Origin: Blastococcus sp. URHD0036
GTDB lineage: Bacteria; Actinomycetota; Actinomycetes; Mycobacteriales; Geodermatophilaceae
Reading direction: 5' to 3'
NCBI RefSeq assembly: GCF_000701365.1
Contig: NZ_JNIK01000013.1
Span: forward strand, 1-64,000
Length of the DNA: 64,000 nucleotides
Part shown: positions 53,640 through 62,983 of the stretch, piece after piece
Numbering within the stretch: the stretch's first letter is position 1
How the letters are laid out: each line of letters starts with the position of its first letter
Position numbers and translations under genes: made by a program
Notes under the pieces: generated by a model
Told to the model about the DNA's origin: nothing
The model's database searches: none
What the model saw: only the letters and a program-made list of their open reading frames with translations

Positions 53640-54125
53640 ATGCGACGACTGCCCGCGCCCGTCCTGGTCCTGTTCGCCGGCATCCTGCTCGCGGGCTGCT
53701 CCGACGACGACTCGTCGAGCGCCGACTCCTCGAGCTCGAGTGCGGCCTCGTCCAGCAGTTCCTCGTCGAGCAGCGCCGCCTCCGGTTCGGCGACCGGCAC
53801 GGCCGCGGTGTGCTCCTCGCTGCAGCAACTGCAGAGCTCGGTGTCCGCCCTCTCCGACGTGCCCGTCCGCGAGGGCGGCATCCCGGCCGTGCAGTCCGCG
53901 TTCACGACCGTCCAGCAGAACGCCAACCAGGTCGTCGACGACGCGCAGGACGAGTACGCCAGCCAGTCCGATCAGCTGAGCACGGACCTCACGGCCGTGC
54001 AGACGGCGCTGTCGGACGTGACCAGCAGCCCCTCGGCCTCCACCCTGCGAGCCCTGACCTCGTCGATCTCCACCCTCGCCAGCGACGTCACGTCCTTCGC
54101 CGGCGACGTCGGCTCGACCTGCTGA
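53640..54125 (+). CDS. Ser-rich hypothetical lipoprotein
   Basis: 161 residues. Lipobox LLAGC (Cys ~20) after a short signal peptide, then a ~35-residue Ser-rich linker (SSSADSSSSSAASSSS), then ~105 residues of mostly helical sequence with two Cys (VCSSLQQL, and a final Cys) that may pair. No recognised family. Its stop and that of the convergent cupin gene are adjacent (54125/54126). Confidence 0.7.
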   Translation: MRRLPAPVLVLFAGILLAGCSDDDSSSADSSSSSAASSSSSSSSSAASGSATGTAAVCSSLQQLQSSVSALSDVPVREGGIPAVQSAFTTVQQNANQVVDDAQDEYASQSDQLSTDLTAVQTALSDVTSSPSASTLRALTSSISTLASDVTSFAGDVGSTC

Positions 54126-54488
54126 CTACGGGGCGCCGCCCCGGAGGTGCCGGACGACGTGTTCGAGCTCCTCGGTGGGCGAGACGTCGACGTACTCGCA
54201 GTCCTCGATCGCCTCGGGGGCGTGCCCCGGGGCCCAGTAGAAGGCCTGGCCGGCCGTGTAGGTCTGGTCACCGTCCTCCGTGTGCATGACCAGCCGGCCG
54301 GAGATCATGTAGCCCCAGTGCGGGCATGGGCAGAGGTCCCCGGGCAGCCCGACCAGGCCCGGTCGGAGGTCTGCGCCGGCGGGGAGCCGCACCCAGGCGA
54401 TGGTGTGCCCGCCGGCCCGATCCGTGCGGAACTCGACACCTCCGCCCTCGATGGCCATCGGCAGGTCGGTGCGATCGATGACGCGCAT
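54126..54488 (-). CDS. Cupin-domain protein
   Basis: 120 residues from an ATG with GAGGAG ~5-6 bp upstream. Single cupin barrel: CPCPHWGYMISGRLVMH (~54-70, motif 1 with one His) and YTAGQAFYWAPGHAPEAIED (motif 2 with His). The usual two-His-plus-Glu metal set is only partly present. The gene lies 41 bp after the FAD oxidoreductase gene on the same strand and is probably co-transcribed. A binding or sensing role for the oxidoreductase substrate or product is possible. Confidence 0.82.
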   Translation of the reverse strand: MRVIDRTDLPMAIEGGGVEFRTDRAGGHTIAWVRLPAGADLRPGLVGLPGDLCPCPHWGYMISGRLVMHTEDGDQTYTAGQAFYWAPGHAPEAIEDCEYVDVSPTEELEHVVRHLRGGAP

Positions 54489-54529
54489 GACACTCCTCCT
54501 CGTGCGGTGGTGGGCCCTGGCGCCGGCCG

Positions 54530-55897
54530 TCAGGGGGCGATGTTCTGGTTGAGCCGGAACAGGTTGCCCGGGTCGTAGTGCCGCTTGACCTCCAGCAGCC
54601 GGGAGTAGTTCGAGCCGTAGTTGTCGGCCACCCGCGACTGGTCGTCGGCCGAGGCGAAGTTGACGTAGCCGCCGGGCTGCGAGTGCGGGGCGATCGCGGC
54701 GTAGTAGTCCTTCACCCACCGGGTGTTCGCCTCGTTGTCGGCCGGATCGGGCCACATCCCGGCGATGACGGTGGCGAAGTTCGCCTCGCGGTGTCCGAAC
54801 GCGGTCGCGCCGGGCGCCACGTCGTGCACCGCACCGTTGATCGGGTAGAGGTGCATCGTCGAGTTGACGCACGGCACCCGCGCGCCGTGCTCCACGTGCG
54901 CGGCGATCGCCTCGTCGGTGAGCTCCTCGACGAACGCCGCCTTCCAGTAGTGCTGCAGGCCCGGTGGCAGCAGGGCGTCGAACGCGCTGTTCAGCGCCTG
55001 GAGCGGCATCACGCCGACGTGCTCGGCGACCGGCCGGGCCACCTGCCGGAACCCCTCCAGGACCCGCTCCCCCTCGGCGACCGACCCGGTCCAGCAGGAG
55101 ACCACCATGATCAGGGGGTCGCCGACCCGGTCCTCCGGCACGAACGGCAGCGGTGGCGCGATCTGGAACCCCGGGAACCCGCCGTACTCACGCGGCGCCG
55201 TCGCGATGAACTCCCGGAAGTACGCCAGGACCGCGGGAGCGTCCGCCAGCTCGAAGAACATCGGCCCGCCGAGGACGTCGGCGACCGGGTGGCACCGGTA
55301 GGTGAACCTCGTGACGACGCCGAAGTTCCCGCCGCCCCCGCGCAGGCCCCAGAAGAGGTCCGGGTGTTCCTGCTCGTCGACGGTGAGCACCGAACCGTCC
55401 GCGGTCACCACCTCGGCGGCGATCAGGTTGTCGCAGGTGAGCCCGTACCCGCGGGACAGGTAGCCGATGCCGCCGCCGAGGGTGAGGCCGCCGATCCCGG
55501 TGCTGGAGATGATCCCGCCGGGCACGGCCAGCCCGTGCGCGGCGGTGACGTCGTTCAACCGGTGCCAGGTGGTTCCTCCGCCGGCCCGGGCGGTCCGTGC
55601 GCCGTCCTCGACCTCGACCGACTGCAGCCCGGACAGATCCGCCACGATCGCGCCGTCCGCCGTTCCGAAGCCGGGCACGCTGTGCCCGCCGCCGCGCACC
55701 GCGAGCGGGCTCCCGCTCTCCGCGGCGTAGCGCACGGTGGCCACGACGTCGTCGGTGCTCGCGCAGCGCACCACGGCAGCCGGGTGCGCGTCGATCATGC
55801 CGTTGTAGACGTGCCGCGCGTCCTCGTAGTCGGCGTCCTCGGGCCGGACGACGGTTCCGCTGACCCGGTGGGCCAGGGTGTCCAGGGCGACTGTCAT
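54530..55897 (-). CDS. Berberine-bridge-type FAD-dependent oxidoreductase, likely bicovalent FAD
   Basis: 455 residues; start placed at the ATG 5 bp after GAGGAG, not the upstream GTG. FAD_binding_4 domain with RGGGHSVPGFG (His for 8-alpha linkage, ~71) and GYGLTCDNL (Cys for 6-S linkage, ~130), and a BBE-type C-terminus ending YDPGNLFRLNQNI. Such enzymes oxidise alcohols, sugars or alkaloid-like compounds. It is divergent from the large LuxR regulator gene, which may control it. Confidence 0.92.
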   Translation of the reverse strand: MTVALDTLAHRVSGTVVRPEDADYEDARHVYNGMIDAHPAAVVRCASTDDVVATVRYAAESGSPLAVRGGGHSVPGFGTADGAIVADLSGLQSVEVEDGARTARAGGGTTWHRLNDVTAAHGLAVPGGIISSTGIGGLTLGGGIGYLSRGYGLTCDNLIAAEVVTADGSVLTVDEQEHPDLFWGLRGGGGNFGVVTRFTYRCHPVADVLGGPMFFELADAPAVLAYFREFIATAPREYGGFPGFQIAPPLPFVPEDRVGDPLIMVVSCWTGSVAEGERVLEGFRQVARPVAEHVGVMPLQALNSAFDALLPPGLQHYWKAAFVEELTDEAIAAHVEHGARVPCVNSTMHLYPINGAVHDVAPGATAFGHREANFATVIAGMWPDPADNEANTRWVKDYYAAIAPHSQPGGYVNFASADDQSRVADNYGSNYSRLLEVKRHYDPGNLFRLNQNIAP

Positions 55898-56065
55898 GAC
55901 CACTCCTCGGTGGATCGGGTGCCCCGGCGCGATGTCGGGACGCGTTCCACGCTAGGAGCGACCGGTGGCCGTCCACATGACCAGAAGTGCGCGACCTCGC
56001 GACTGGTCCGGATGGCCAGATCTGACCATCCCTCCACGGCGGCCGGCAGGGCTACCGTCTGGGAG

Positions 56066-59026
56066 ATGTCCGGTTGGGCACCCCCGCCGCTGCCGACGCG
56101 CTGGTCCAGCCCCGCGCGCCCGGCGTTCGTCGGCCGGCGGTCGGAGCTGGGAGTGCTCGAGGAGGCGTGGACGGCGGTCCGTGCCGGTTCCCGCCAGGTC
56201 GTCTTCCTCGGCGGGGAGCCGGGCGCCGGGAAGTCCCGGTTGCTCGCCGAGGTGTGCACCGTGCTGCACCGGCAGGGCGCGGCCGTCCTGCTGGGCACGT
56301 GCGCCGGCGAGTTCGGGCCGCCCTATCAGCCCTTCGTCGAGCCGATCGAGGCGTTGCTGTCGGACGCGGCGGACACAGACTCGGACCGGAACGGCACCGC
56401 GTCGAGCCGGCCGGACGCCGCGGCCGTGGCGGACGAGCGGTTGCGGACGCTCGCGGGGCGGCGGGCACCGCCGGCTGATGACCGGCACGGGAGACGCGAG
56501 CACCGCCCGGAGCTCTACGACGCGGCGGTGGATGCCTTCCGGGCGGTGGCCGGGCAGCGCCCGCTGGTGCTCGCCCTGGAGGACCTGCACTGGGCCGGGC
56601 GAGCGTCGCTCCAGCTGCTCAGCCACCTGGTGGAGCAGACCGCCGAGTGCCCGGTCCTGGTGCTCGGCACGCACCGCACCACCGCACCGGACCGCTCGCC
56701 GGCGCTGGTCGGAGCGATCGCCGCGCTGTACCGGCTCGACGGTGTACGGCGGCTGGACCTCGGCGGGCTGGACACCGAGGACATCGCCGAGTACCTCACC
56801 CTCGAGGGACGGCTCCCCGCCCGCCGAGCCCGGCGCACCGCCGCGGTGCTGCGGGACCAGACCGGCGGCAACCCCTTCCTCCTCCGCGAGCTCTGGCGGG
56901 ACCTGTCCGCGCGGGGCGTCTCCCCGGCCGGTGGCGGTGCCGGAGCGGCCGCTGCCGTGGACACCGCCGGGTGGCAGGCCCCGGTGACGGTCCGGGACAC
57001 CGTCGCCGGCCGACTGGACCGGTTGAGCGCACCGGAGCGGGAGACGCTGGAGCTGGCCGCCGTCGTCGGTGAGGACGTCGACGTCGCCACCGTGCTCGCC
57101 GCGTCCACCTGGAGCAGCGACTCCACGCTGGCCGCCCTCGACGTGGCGGCGGCCTTCGGCCTGCTGGAGCCCGCGTCCGGCGCCGGCGGGATGTTCCGCT
57201 TCCCGCACGCCCTGGCCCGGCAGGCGATCCTCGATCTGATGCCCCCCACCCGCCGGGCCCGCCAGCACGCGCGGGTCGCTGCGGTCATCGAGGCCATCGC
57301 ACCGGTGTCCGAGCGGCGCGCGCAGCGGCTGGCCTCCCACTACGCGCAGGCCCAGGCGCTGGGCCCCGACCTGGCCGAGCGGGCTGTCCGGTACCTGACG
57401 GAGGCCGCCCGGGCCGCGGACGCCAGCCTCGCCCACGGGGACGCGGCCCGGTGGTTCGAGCAGGCCGCCGCACTGTCCGTCGCCGGCCGGCAGGACGAGT
57501 TGCTGCTGTCCGCGGCCCGGAGCCACCTGCTGGGTGGTGACTTCGCCCGGGCCCGCACGCTCGGCGAGCAGGTCGCCGGCACCGGGGCGGGGACGGTCCG
57601 GCTGCGGGCCGCCATCGCCTACGAGGACGCCTCGTGGCGCCCGGGCCGGCCGGGACACCGGGCCGTGGAGCTGTTGTCGGCCGGTCTGGCCGGCATGGTG
57701 CGGGACCCGGCCGACCCCCTCCACGTGCGGGCGGTCGCCAGTCTCGGCCGGGCGCTGGCCTTCACCGGCGCGACCGAGCAGGCCGGCGTCCTGGGTTCCC
57801 GGGCGATCGCGCTGGCCCGGGAGCTCGGCGACGAGGACCTGCTGGCGCACGCCCTGCAGGCCAGCCTCTGGAACGGACTGCGGCCGGTCGACGCCGGGGC
57901 GAAGCTGGCCCGCGCGGTGGAGCTGTCCCGGCTGACCGAGCGGACGGGCGACCTCGAGCAGCTCGGTCCGGCGGCCTACTACCGCGGGGTGATCAGCTAC
58001 CTGCAGGGCGATCCGGTGGGGCTCGGCCAGGCACAGGAGGACCTGGTGCGGATGGCCCGGGGAACCGGCCAGGGGTTCTTCGACTACATGGCCGGCTGCC
58101 TGCGCTACGCCCGGCAGTTCGTCGTCGGGGACTTCGGGGCCGCCCACGACACCTGCGCCGCCCTGCTGGAGATGGGCGAGTCCTTCGGCAGCGACGACAC
58201 CGAGGGCCCCTGCGCCGTGCAGGGTTACCTGATCCGCCGGGAGACCGGAGCCCTCGAGCGGATCCGCCCGCTGGTCACCGGGACGGAGCTGCCGGCCGAC
58301 CGGTGGGCGCCGGGCCTGCTGGCGCTGTACACCGAACTGGACCTGGACGAGCCCGCGGCCCGGCTGCTGGGCTGGCTGCTGGACGGACAGCTGGGCCGGT
58401 ACCAGGAGTCGGCACAGTGGCCGTGCGTGCTGGTCTTCCTCGTGGAGGCGGCACTCGCGCTGGAGGACGAGGCGGCGGCCGGCGTGCTGCGCCCGATGCT
58501 GGCCGAGTACGCCGGGCTCAACCTGGTCGCCGGGCAGTTCGTCGGCGTCTTCGGCAGCGCGGACCGGTATCTCGGCGCCGTCGACTCGCTGCTGGGCCGG
58601 GGGACGGCGGAGGAGCTGTTCGCCACGGCGCTGGACATGGACACCCGGATGGGCGCCCCCGTCCACCGGGCGCACACGCTGGCCGCCTGGGCGCGGCACC
58701 GTCGGCGCGCCGGGCGACCGGTCGGCGAGCTCGTCGAGCAGGCGGACGCGCTGGCCGGGCCGCTCGGACTGGTGCGGGTGCGCAGGTCCCTCGGACCGGC
58801 TCCCGCGCGGCACGTCGTCCCGCGCCGTCCCGACTCGCTCACCCCGAGGGAGCTCGAGGTCGTGCGGCTGCTCGGTCGCGGGCTGCTCAACCGGCAGATC
58901 GCCGAGCAGTTGGTGATCAGTGAGAACACCGCGGCCAACCACGTCCGCAGCATCCTGACCAAGACGGGCTCCGGGAACCGGACGCAGGCGGCCATGTACG
59001 CGGCCGCGCAGGGACTGCTGGACTGA
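56066..59026 (+). CDS. Large ATP-binding LuxR family regulator (LAL/MalT-like)
   Basis: 986 residues from ATG; the frame is open far upstream, but that part lies antisense to the oxidoreductase gene. N-terminal AAA/NTPase with Walker A GGEPGAGKSRLL (~49) and Walker B LVLALEDLHWAG (~168), a long helical TPR-like middle (~370-890), and a C-terminal LuxR HTH (LTPRELEVVRLLGRGLLNRQIAEQLV). Such regulators often activate an adjacent pathway on ligand binding. Divergent from the BBE/cupin pair and convergent with the DUF4242 gene. Confidence 0.9.
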   Translation: MSGWAPPPLPTRWSSPARPAFVGRRSELGVLEEAWTAVRAGSRQVVFLGGEPGAGKSRLLAEVCTVLHRQGAAVLLGTCAGEFGPPYQPFVEPIEALLSDAADTDSDRNGTASSRPDAAAVADERLRTLAGRRAPPADDRHGRREHRPELYDAAVDAFRAVAGQRPLVLALEDLHWAGRASLQLLSHLVEQTAECPVLVLGTHRTTAPDRSPALVGAIAALYRLDGVRRLDLGGLDTEDIAEYLTLEGRLPARRARRTAAVLRDQTGGNPFLLRELWRDLSARGVSPAGGGAGAAAAVDTAGWQAPVTVRDTVAGRLDRLSAPERETLELAAVVGEDVDVATVLAASTWSSDSTLAALDVAAAFGLLEPASGAGGMFRFPHALARQAILDLMPPTRRARQHARVAAVIEAIAPVSERRAQRLASHYAQAQALGPDLAERAVRYLTEAARAADASLAHGDAARWFEQAAALSVAGRQDELLLSAARSHLLGGDFARARTLGEQVAGTGAGTVRLRAAIAYEDASWRPGRPGHRAVELLSAGLAGMVRDPADPLHVRAVASLGRALAFTGATEQAGVLGSRAIALARELGDEDLLAHALQASLWNGLRPVDAGAKLARAVELSRLTERTGDLEQLGPAAYYRGVISYLQGDPVGLGQAQEDLVRMARGTGQGFFDYMAGCLRYARQFVVGDFGAAHDTCAALLEMGESFGSDDTEGPCAVQGYLIRRETGALERIRPLVTGTELPADRWAPGLLALYTELDLDEPAARLLGWLLDGQLGRYQESAQWPCVLVFLVEAALALEDEAAAGVLRPMLAEYAGLNLVAGQFVGVFGSADRYLGAVDSLLGRGTAEELFATALDMDTRMGAPVHRAHTLAAWARHRRRAGRPVGELVEQADALAGPLGLVRVRRSLGPAPARHVVPRRPDSLTPRELEVVRLLGRGLLNRQIAEQLVISENTAANHVRSILTKTGSGNRTQAAMYAAAQGLLD

Positions 59027-59032
59027 GTCCGC

Positions 59033-59302
59033 TCAGAGCGGGGTGAGCGAGCCGTCAGGCTGCATGGTCGCGGTCATCTCGACGACGACGTCCGCGGGCA
59101 GACCGGCCCGCTGCGCGGCGCGGCGGATGGCCTCGGCCGAGGGTGCCTCGTACAGGCAGTAGGTCTTGCGCTTGTCGGCGGACAGGAACGAGTACAGCCA
59201 CTGCACACCCTCGTCGTCGTTGATCCGGTTGACACCGTCCGCGTCGTCGGCGGTGATGTCGAGGTCCTCGACGAATCGGCGTTCGATCATGAAGACGGGC
59301 AT
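59033..59302 (-). CDS. DUF4242 (nickel-binding-like) small protein
   Basis: 89 residues matching the DUF4242 ferredoxin-like domain: MPVFMIERRFVEDL start, VQWLYSFLSADKRKTYCLYEAPSAEAIRRAA core. Family proteins are small, soluble, sometimes annotated as nickel-binding. Function unknown. On the same strand, 53 bp downstream of the MMPL gene, so likely in one transcript. Confidence 0.85.
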   Translation of the reverse strand: MPVFMIERRFVEDLDITADDADGVNRINDDEGVQWLYSFLSADKRKTYCLYEAPSAEAIRRAAQRAGLPADVVVEMTATMQPDGSLTPL

Positions 59303-59355
59303 GGGGTTCCCCTTCAGCGGCGACGGTCCGGTGACCGTGGCCCCCCTGACCCTGC

Positions 59356-61548
59356 TCAGCGGACCCCGTCCTGTCCACCGCCCCCGGCGTCGCCGCCACC
59401 GGTCACGCCGGCCGGGGCGAGCGGCCGCTCCTCCGCAGCCCGGGCCTCCGGCACCGTCGCGACCGGCGAGGGCGCCACCCGCAGCACCCGCGCCAGCCCG
59501 GCCGGCAGCCACCAGTTCCACCGGCCGAGGACGCTGACCAGGGCCGGCACCAGCAGCGCCCGCACGAGGGTCGCGTCGATGAGGATGCCGACGCCCAGCG
59601 CGGTGCCCAGCACCTTGATGTCGGTGCCGGGCGAGGAGGCCAGCGCCGCGAAGGAGAAGAACAGGATGAGGGCGGCGGAGGTGACCAGCCGGCCGGTGCG
59701 TCCCAGCCCGGTGACCACGGCACGGGAGGTGCTCCCGGTCTCGTCGAACTCCTCCCGCATGCGGGCGAGGATGAACACCTCGTAGTCCATCGAGAGGCCG
59801 AACAGGAACGCGAAGATGATCACCGGCAGCCAGAAGGTGATCGCGCCGGTGGCCGACACCCCGAAGATCGCCTCGGAGCCGTGCCCGTCCTGCCAGAACC
59901 AGGTGATGAACCCGAAGACGGCGGCGAGCGAGACCAGGTTGAGCAGCACCGCCTTGATCGGCAGCAGCAGCGAGCGGAACGTGCGCACGAGCAGGACGAA
60001 GGTGATCAGGGCGATCAGCCCCAGGACGTAGGGGAAGTTGTCGTACACCGCCCGGAAGTAGTCCTGCACGATCGCGCCGGTACCCGTGACGCCCACGTCG
60101 CCGTCGACGGCGTCCTCCACGGCCGTGCGGACGTCGTCGACGACGGCGATGCTCGTGCTGTCCACGGTCTCGTCGTCCGGCACGACGTCGACGACGGTCG
60201 TGCCGTCGGCACTGCCGCCCACCACGGCGGTGCGGACACCGGGCACGTCGGCCGCCGCCGCCACCGCTGCATCGGCCTCCGCGTCGGGCACCAGCAGCAC
60301 GATCGGGGTGAGGACGCCGTTGCCCACCCCGCCCTCCTCGAGCGTCTGCAGCGCGTCGAACGCCGGGCCACTGCTCGCCAGCGACTCGGTGTTCGACTGC
60401 CCGATCTTCAGGTGGAACACCGGCGCGACGAGCAGCGCCAGCAGCACGACGGCCACAGCGGTGGCGAGCCAGCGGCGGCGGACGATGAGCCGGGCCCACG
60501 CCGACCAGCCGCGGGCGGCCTTGTCGTCGTGCCGCACGTGCGGCCAGTCGACCCGTGGCCCGATCGACGACAGCAGCGCCGGCAGCAGGGTGAGAACCAC
60601 CGCCACGCTGACCAGCGGGATGAGCATGCCGCCCAGGCCCATGCTCCGGAGGAACGGCACCGGCACCACGATCAGCGCCAGCAGGCTGATCGCGACCGTC
60701 ACCCCCGAGGCGAGCACCGCGTGCCCGGCTGTCCGGGTCGCGATGACCACGGCCTCCTCGTTGCTGTGCCCGTGCGCGCGCTCCTCCCGCCAGCGCGATA
60801 CGAGCAGCAGCGAGTAGTCGATGGCGACGCCGAGGCCCACCAGCGCGATGAGGAACTGGACGACGAAGCTCACGTCGGTCAGGTAGGTCAGGCCCAGGAC
60901 CAGCAGGAACGTCGTCAGGATCGACACGGCGGCGATCATCAGGGGGACGAGGGCGAGGAACGACGCGAAGACGAAGACCAGCACCGCCAGCGCACCGACG
61001 GCGCCGAAGAGGGTCTCGACGAGCACGCTGGGGCCCTCGGTGTCCCCGCCCGCGGCGAGCAGGTTGTACGACGTGAGGCCGGTGTCCAGCCCGGCCGCCG
61101 CGGCCGCCTGCTCGAACACCGGCTGCAGCTGCGCCTCGAAGCCCGGCCCGAAGCCCGTGGGCTCCGGCCCCTGTACGAGGGCGAAGGTGCTGCGGCCGTC
61201 GTCGGTGACGAACCGGTCGTCGCCGGTGCTGGCCAGGTCGACCACCCGGGCCTGCGGGAGCTCGGTGCGGACGGCGTCGAAGACGGCCGCGACGTCCGCC
61301 TCCTGCTCGGCCACGGTGCTGCCCTCGGGCACGGTCAGGACCGGCACGAAGGTGTCGGCGGTGCTCGCCCCGAAGGTGTCGATCAGGTCCTGCTCGGCCT
61401 CGTACCCCGGCTGGCCGGGCAGGGAGAAGTCGACGGTCAGCCGGTCGGAGACCGGGCCCGCGGCGATCCCACCGGCGATCATGAGCGCGAGCCAGCCGAA
61501 GACGACCCATCGGCGGTGCCGCAACACCAGACGTGCGAGAGACTCCAC
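59356..61548 (-). CDS. MMPL family RND-type transporter
   Basis: 730 residues from a GTG with GGGAG 7-8 bp upstream. Two similar halves of six helices with large outer loops: VGLGVAIDYSLLLVSRWREE (~240) and FGLSMDYEVFILARMREEFD (~600) are the paired TM4/TM10 Asp motifs of proton-driven MMPL carriers. It exports lipids or hydrophobic compounds. Shares a likely transcript with the DUF4242 gene. The C-terminal 40 residues are a loose cytoplasmic tail. Confidence 0.93.
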   Translation of the reverse strand: MESLARLVLRHRRWVVFGWLALMIAGGIAAGPVSDRLTVDFSLPGQPGYEAEQDLIDTFGASTADTFVPVLTVPEGSTVAEQEADVAAVFDAVRTELPQARVVDLASTGDDRFVTDDGRSTFALVQGPEPTGFGPGFEAQLQPVFEQAAAAAGLDTGLTSYNLLAAGGDTEGPSVLVETLFGAVGALAVLVFVFASFLALVPLMIAAVSILTTFLLVLGLTYLTDVSFVVQFLIALVGLGVAIDYSLLLVSRWREERAHGHSNEEAVVIATRTAGHAVLASGVTVAISLLALIVVPVPFLRSMGLGGMLIPLVSVAVVLTLLPALLSSIGPRVDWPHVRHDDKAARGWSAWARLIVRRRWLATAVAVVLLALLVAPVFHLKIGQSNTESLASSGPAFDALQTLEEGGVGNGVLTPIVLLVPDAEADAAVAAAADVPGVRTAVVGGSADGTTVVDVVPDDETVDSTSIAVVDDVRTAVEDAVDGDVGVTGTGAIVQDYFRAVYDNFPYVLGLIALITFVLLVRTFRSLLLPIKAVLLNLVSLAAVFGFITWFWQDGHGSEAIFGVSATGAITFWLPVIIFAFLFGLSMDYEVFILARMREEFDETGSTSRAVVTGLGRTGRLVTSAALILFFSFAALASSPGTDIKVLGTALGVGILIDATLVRALLVPALVSVLGRWNWWLPAGLARVLRVAPSPVATVPEARAAEERPLAPAGVTGGGDAGGGGQDGVR

Positions 61549-61692
61549 GGACGCTCCCCCGGGCAGGCTCTCGGCAGCGGCGCTGCGGTGAGCGATCCGC
61601 CGGGAACCGTACTGCCGGGGCGGCCCGCGCGGCGCGTTCCGCGACGGCCTCGTTCGAAGGGCGCCCAGGCCGCCTCAGCGGCGGTCAGCCGG

Positions 61693-62871
61693 TCACCAGA
61701 GGCGGTAGAGCTCCGCGGCGTTGCCGCCCATGACGGCGAGCTGGGTCTCCGGGCGCAGGGCCGCGATCCGCTCCTTGACCATGTCGAGCGGGTTCGGGTG
61801 CAGCGACGTCGGGTGCGGGAAGTCCGTCTCGAACATCACGTTGCCCTGGCCGACGGTGTCGATCAGGTGCTGGAGGTCGCCCCGGCCCTTCTCGAACCAG
61901 AAGGTGGCGTACCAGTTGTCCCGGAAGTACTCCGAGGGCAGCTTCTGCAGCTTCTCGAAGTACTCGGGCGCGTTCTCCTCGAGCTCGTAGTCCATCGCCT
62001 CGAGCATGAACGGCACCCAGCCGATGCCGCTCTCGACGGAGACCATCTTCAGCTCCGGATGCCGGTCGAACATCCCCGAGTAGGCGCTGTTGAGCAGCAC
62101 CTGGGAGTTGTTCAGGAACAGCGAGGCGCCCCCGATGGCCGGCTTGACGTACTCGTCCTGGCTCGGCCAGTAGGTGGTGCCGAAGTACGACAGCGACGTC
62201 TGGCTGGCCCCGATGTGGAAGTGCACCGGCAGCTTCCGGGCCGCGCACACCTCCCACAGCGGGTCCCACGCCCGGTTCCCGAGGTCGGCGGAGCCGGCGT
62301 CCTGCGGGTGGGCGGTCATGTTGATCCCGCGCATGCCCAGGTCGGCGCAGCGCTGCGCCTCGCGCACGCAGGCGTCGATGTCCCAGGCCGGCATGATCGG
62401 CATCGGCAGCAGCCGGTTGCCCGACTCCGCCTGCACCTCGGCCATGTGGTCGTTGTAGATCTCGACGACCAGCCGCAGCAGCGCCGGGTCGGACCCGGAC
62501 TTGGCGAAGTTCTGACCGCCCAGCCCGATCGCGTTCGGGTAGATGACCTGGGCGTGGATGCCCAGCTCGTCCATCAGCTCGATCCGGGCCGCCGGGTCCC
62601 AGGCGGCCTTGTGCACGTCCTGGATCCCCCACGAACCGCCCTGCGAGTCCCGCCACGGGTGCTTGTTGCCCTCGAGGTCGATGGTCCCGCCCGAGCCGGC
62701 CCGGCCGAACGTCTTCCCCTCGAGGACCCACATGTCCAGGCCGTCGATCCGCTCGACGTGGGGGACGCGGTCCTCGTACCCCTTCGGCGCCCGCGCGGTG
62801 AACAGGTCATGGCGTTCCGTCATGTGGGCGTCGGCGTCGACCACCCGCAGACCCTCGGCCAGCGCGACCAT
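61693..62871 (-). CDS. Amidohydrolase family protein (COG2159-type)
   Basis: 392 residues; start at the ATG (MVALAEG) behind GAGGAGG, rather than the GTG eight codons earlier. Metal motif VVDADAHM (~11-18), HFHIGAS (~215) and MFETDFPHP (~318, Asp) fit a metal-dependent hydrolase or decarboxylase, similar to a large actinobacterial group near acyl-CoA metabolism. It follows the TetR and acyl-CoA ligase genes on the same strand, so a joint catabolic role is likely; the substrate is unknown. Confidence 0.88.
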   Translation of the reverse strand: MVALAEGLRVVDADAHMTERHDLFTARAPKGYEDRVPHVERIDGLDMWVLEGKTFGRAGSGGTIDLEGNKHPWRDSQGGSWGIQDVHKAAWDPAARIELMDELGIHAQVIYPNAIGLGGQNFAKSGSDPALLRLVVEIYNDHMAEVQAESGNRLLPMPIMPAWDIDACVREAQRCADLGMRGINMTAHPQDAGSADLGNRAWDPLWEVCAARKLPVHFHIGASQTSLSYFGTTYWPSQDEYVKPAIGGASLFLNNSQVLLNSAYSGMFDRHPELKMVSVESGIGWVPFMLEAMDYELEENAPEYFEKLQKLPSEYFRDNWYATFWFEKGRGDLQHLIDTVGQGNVMFETDFPHPTSLHPNPLDMVKERIAALRPETQLAVMGGNAAELYRLW

Positions 62872-62959
62872 CTGTGCCTCCTCGTGCTGGGGCACCGAGG
62901 TGCCCGCGACGTCGTCCGCCCGGAGTCGGGATGTGACGCACGCTACGGACGACGGCGGA

Positions 62960-62983
62960 GGTTTACAACAGTTGATTTAAACC
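62960..62983. promoter_or_regulatory. Palindromic site between TetR and amidohydrolase genes
   Basis: GGTTTA (62960-62965) and TAAACC (62978-62983) flank an inner palindrome CAACAGTTG. It lies 89 bp before the amidohydrolase start and touches the TetR stop codon. It could be an operator for that TetR protein or part of a promoter; AT content is locally high. Confidence 0.45.
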
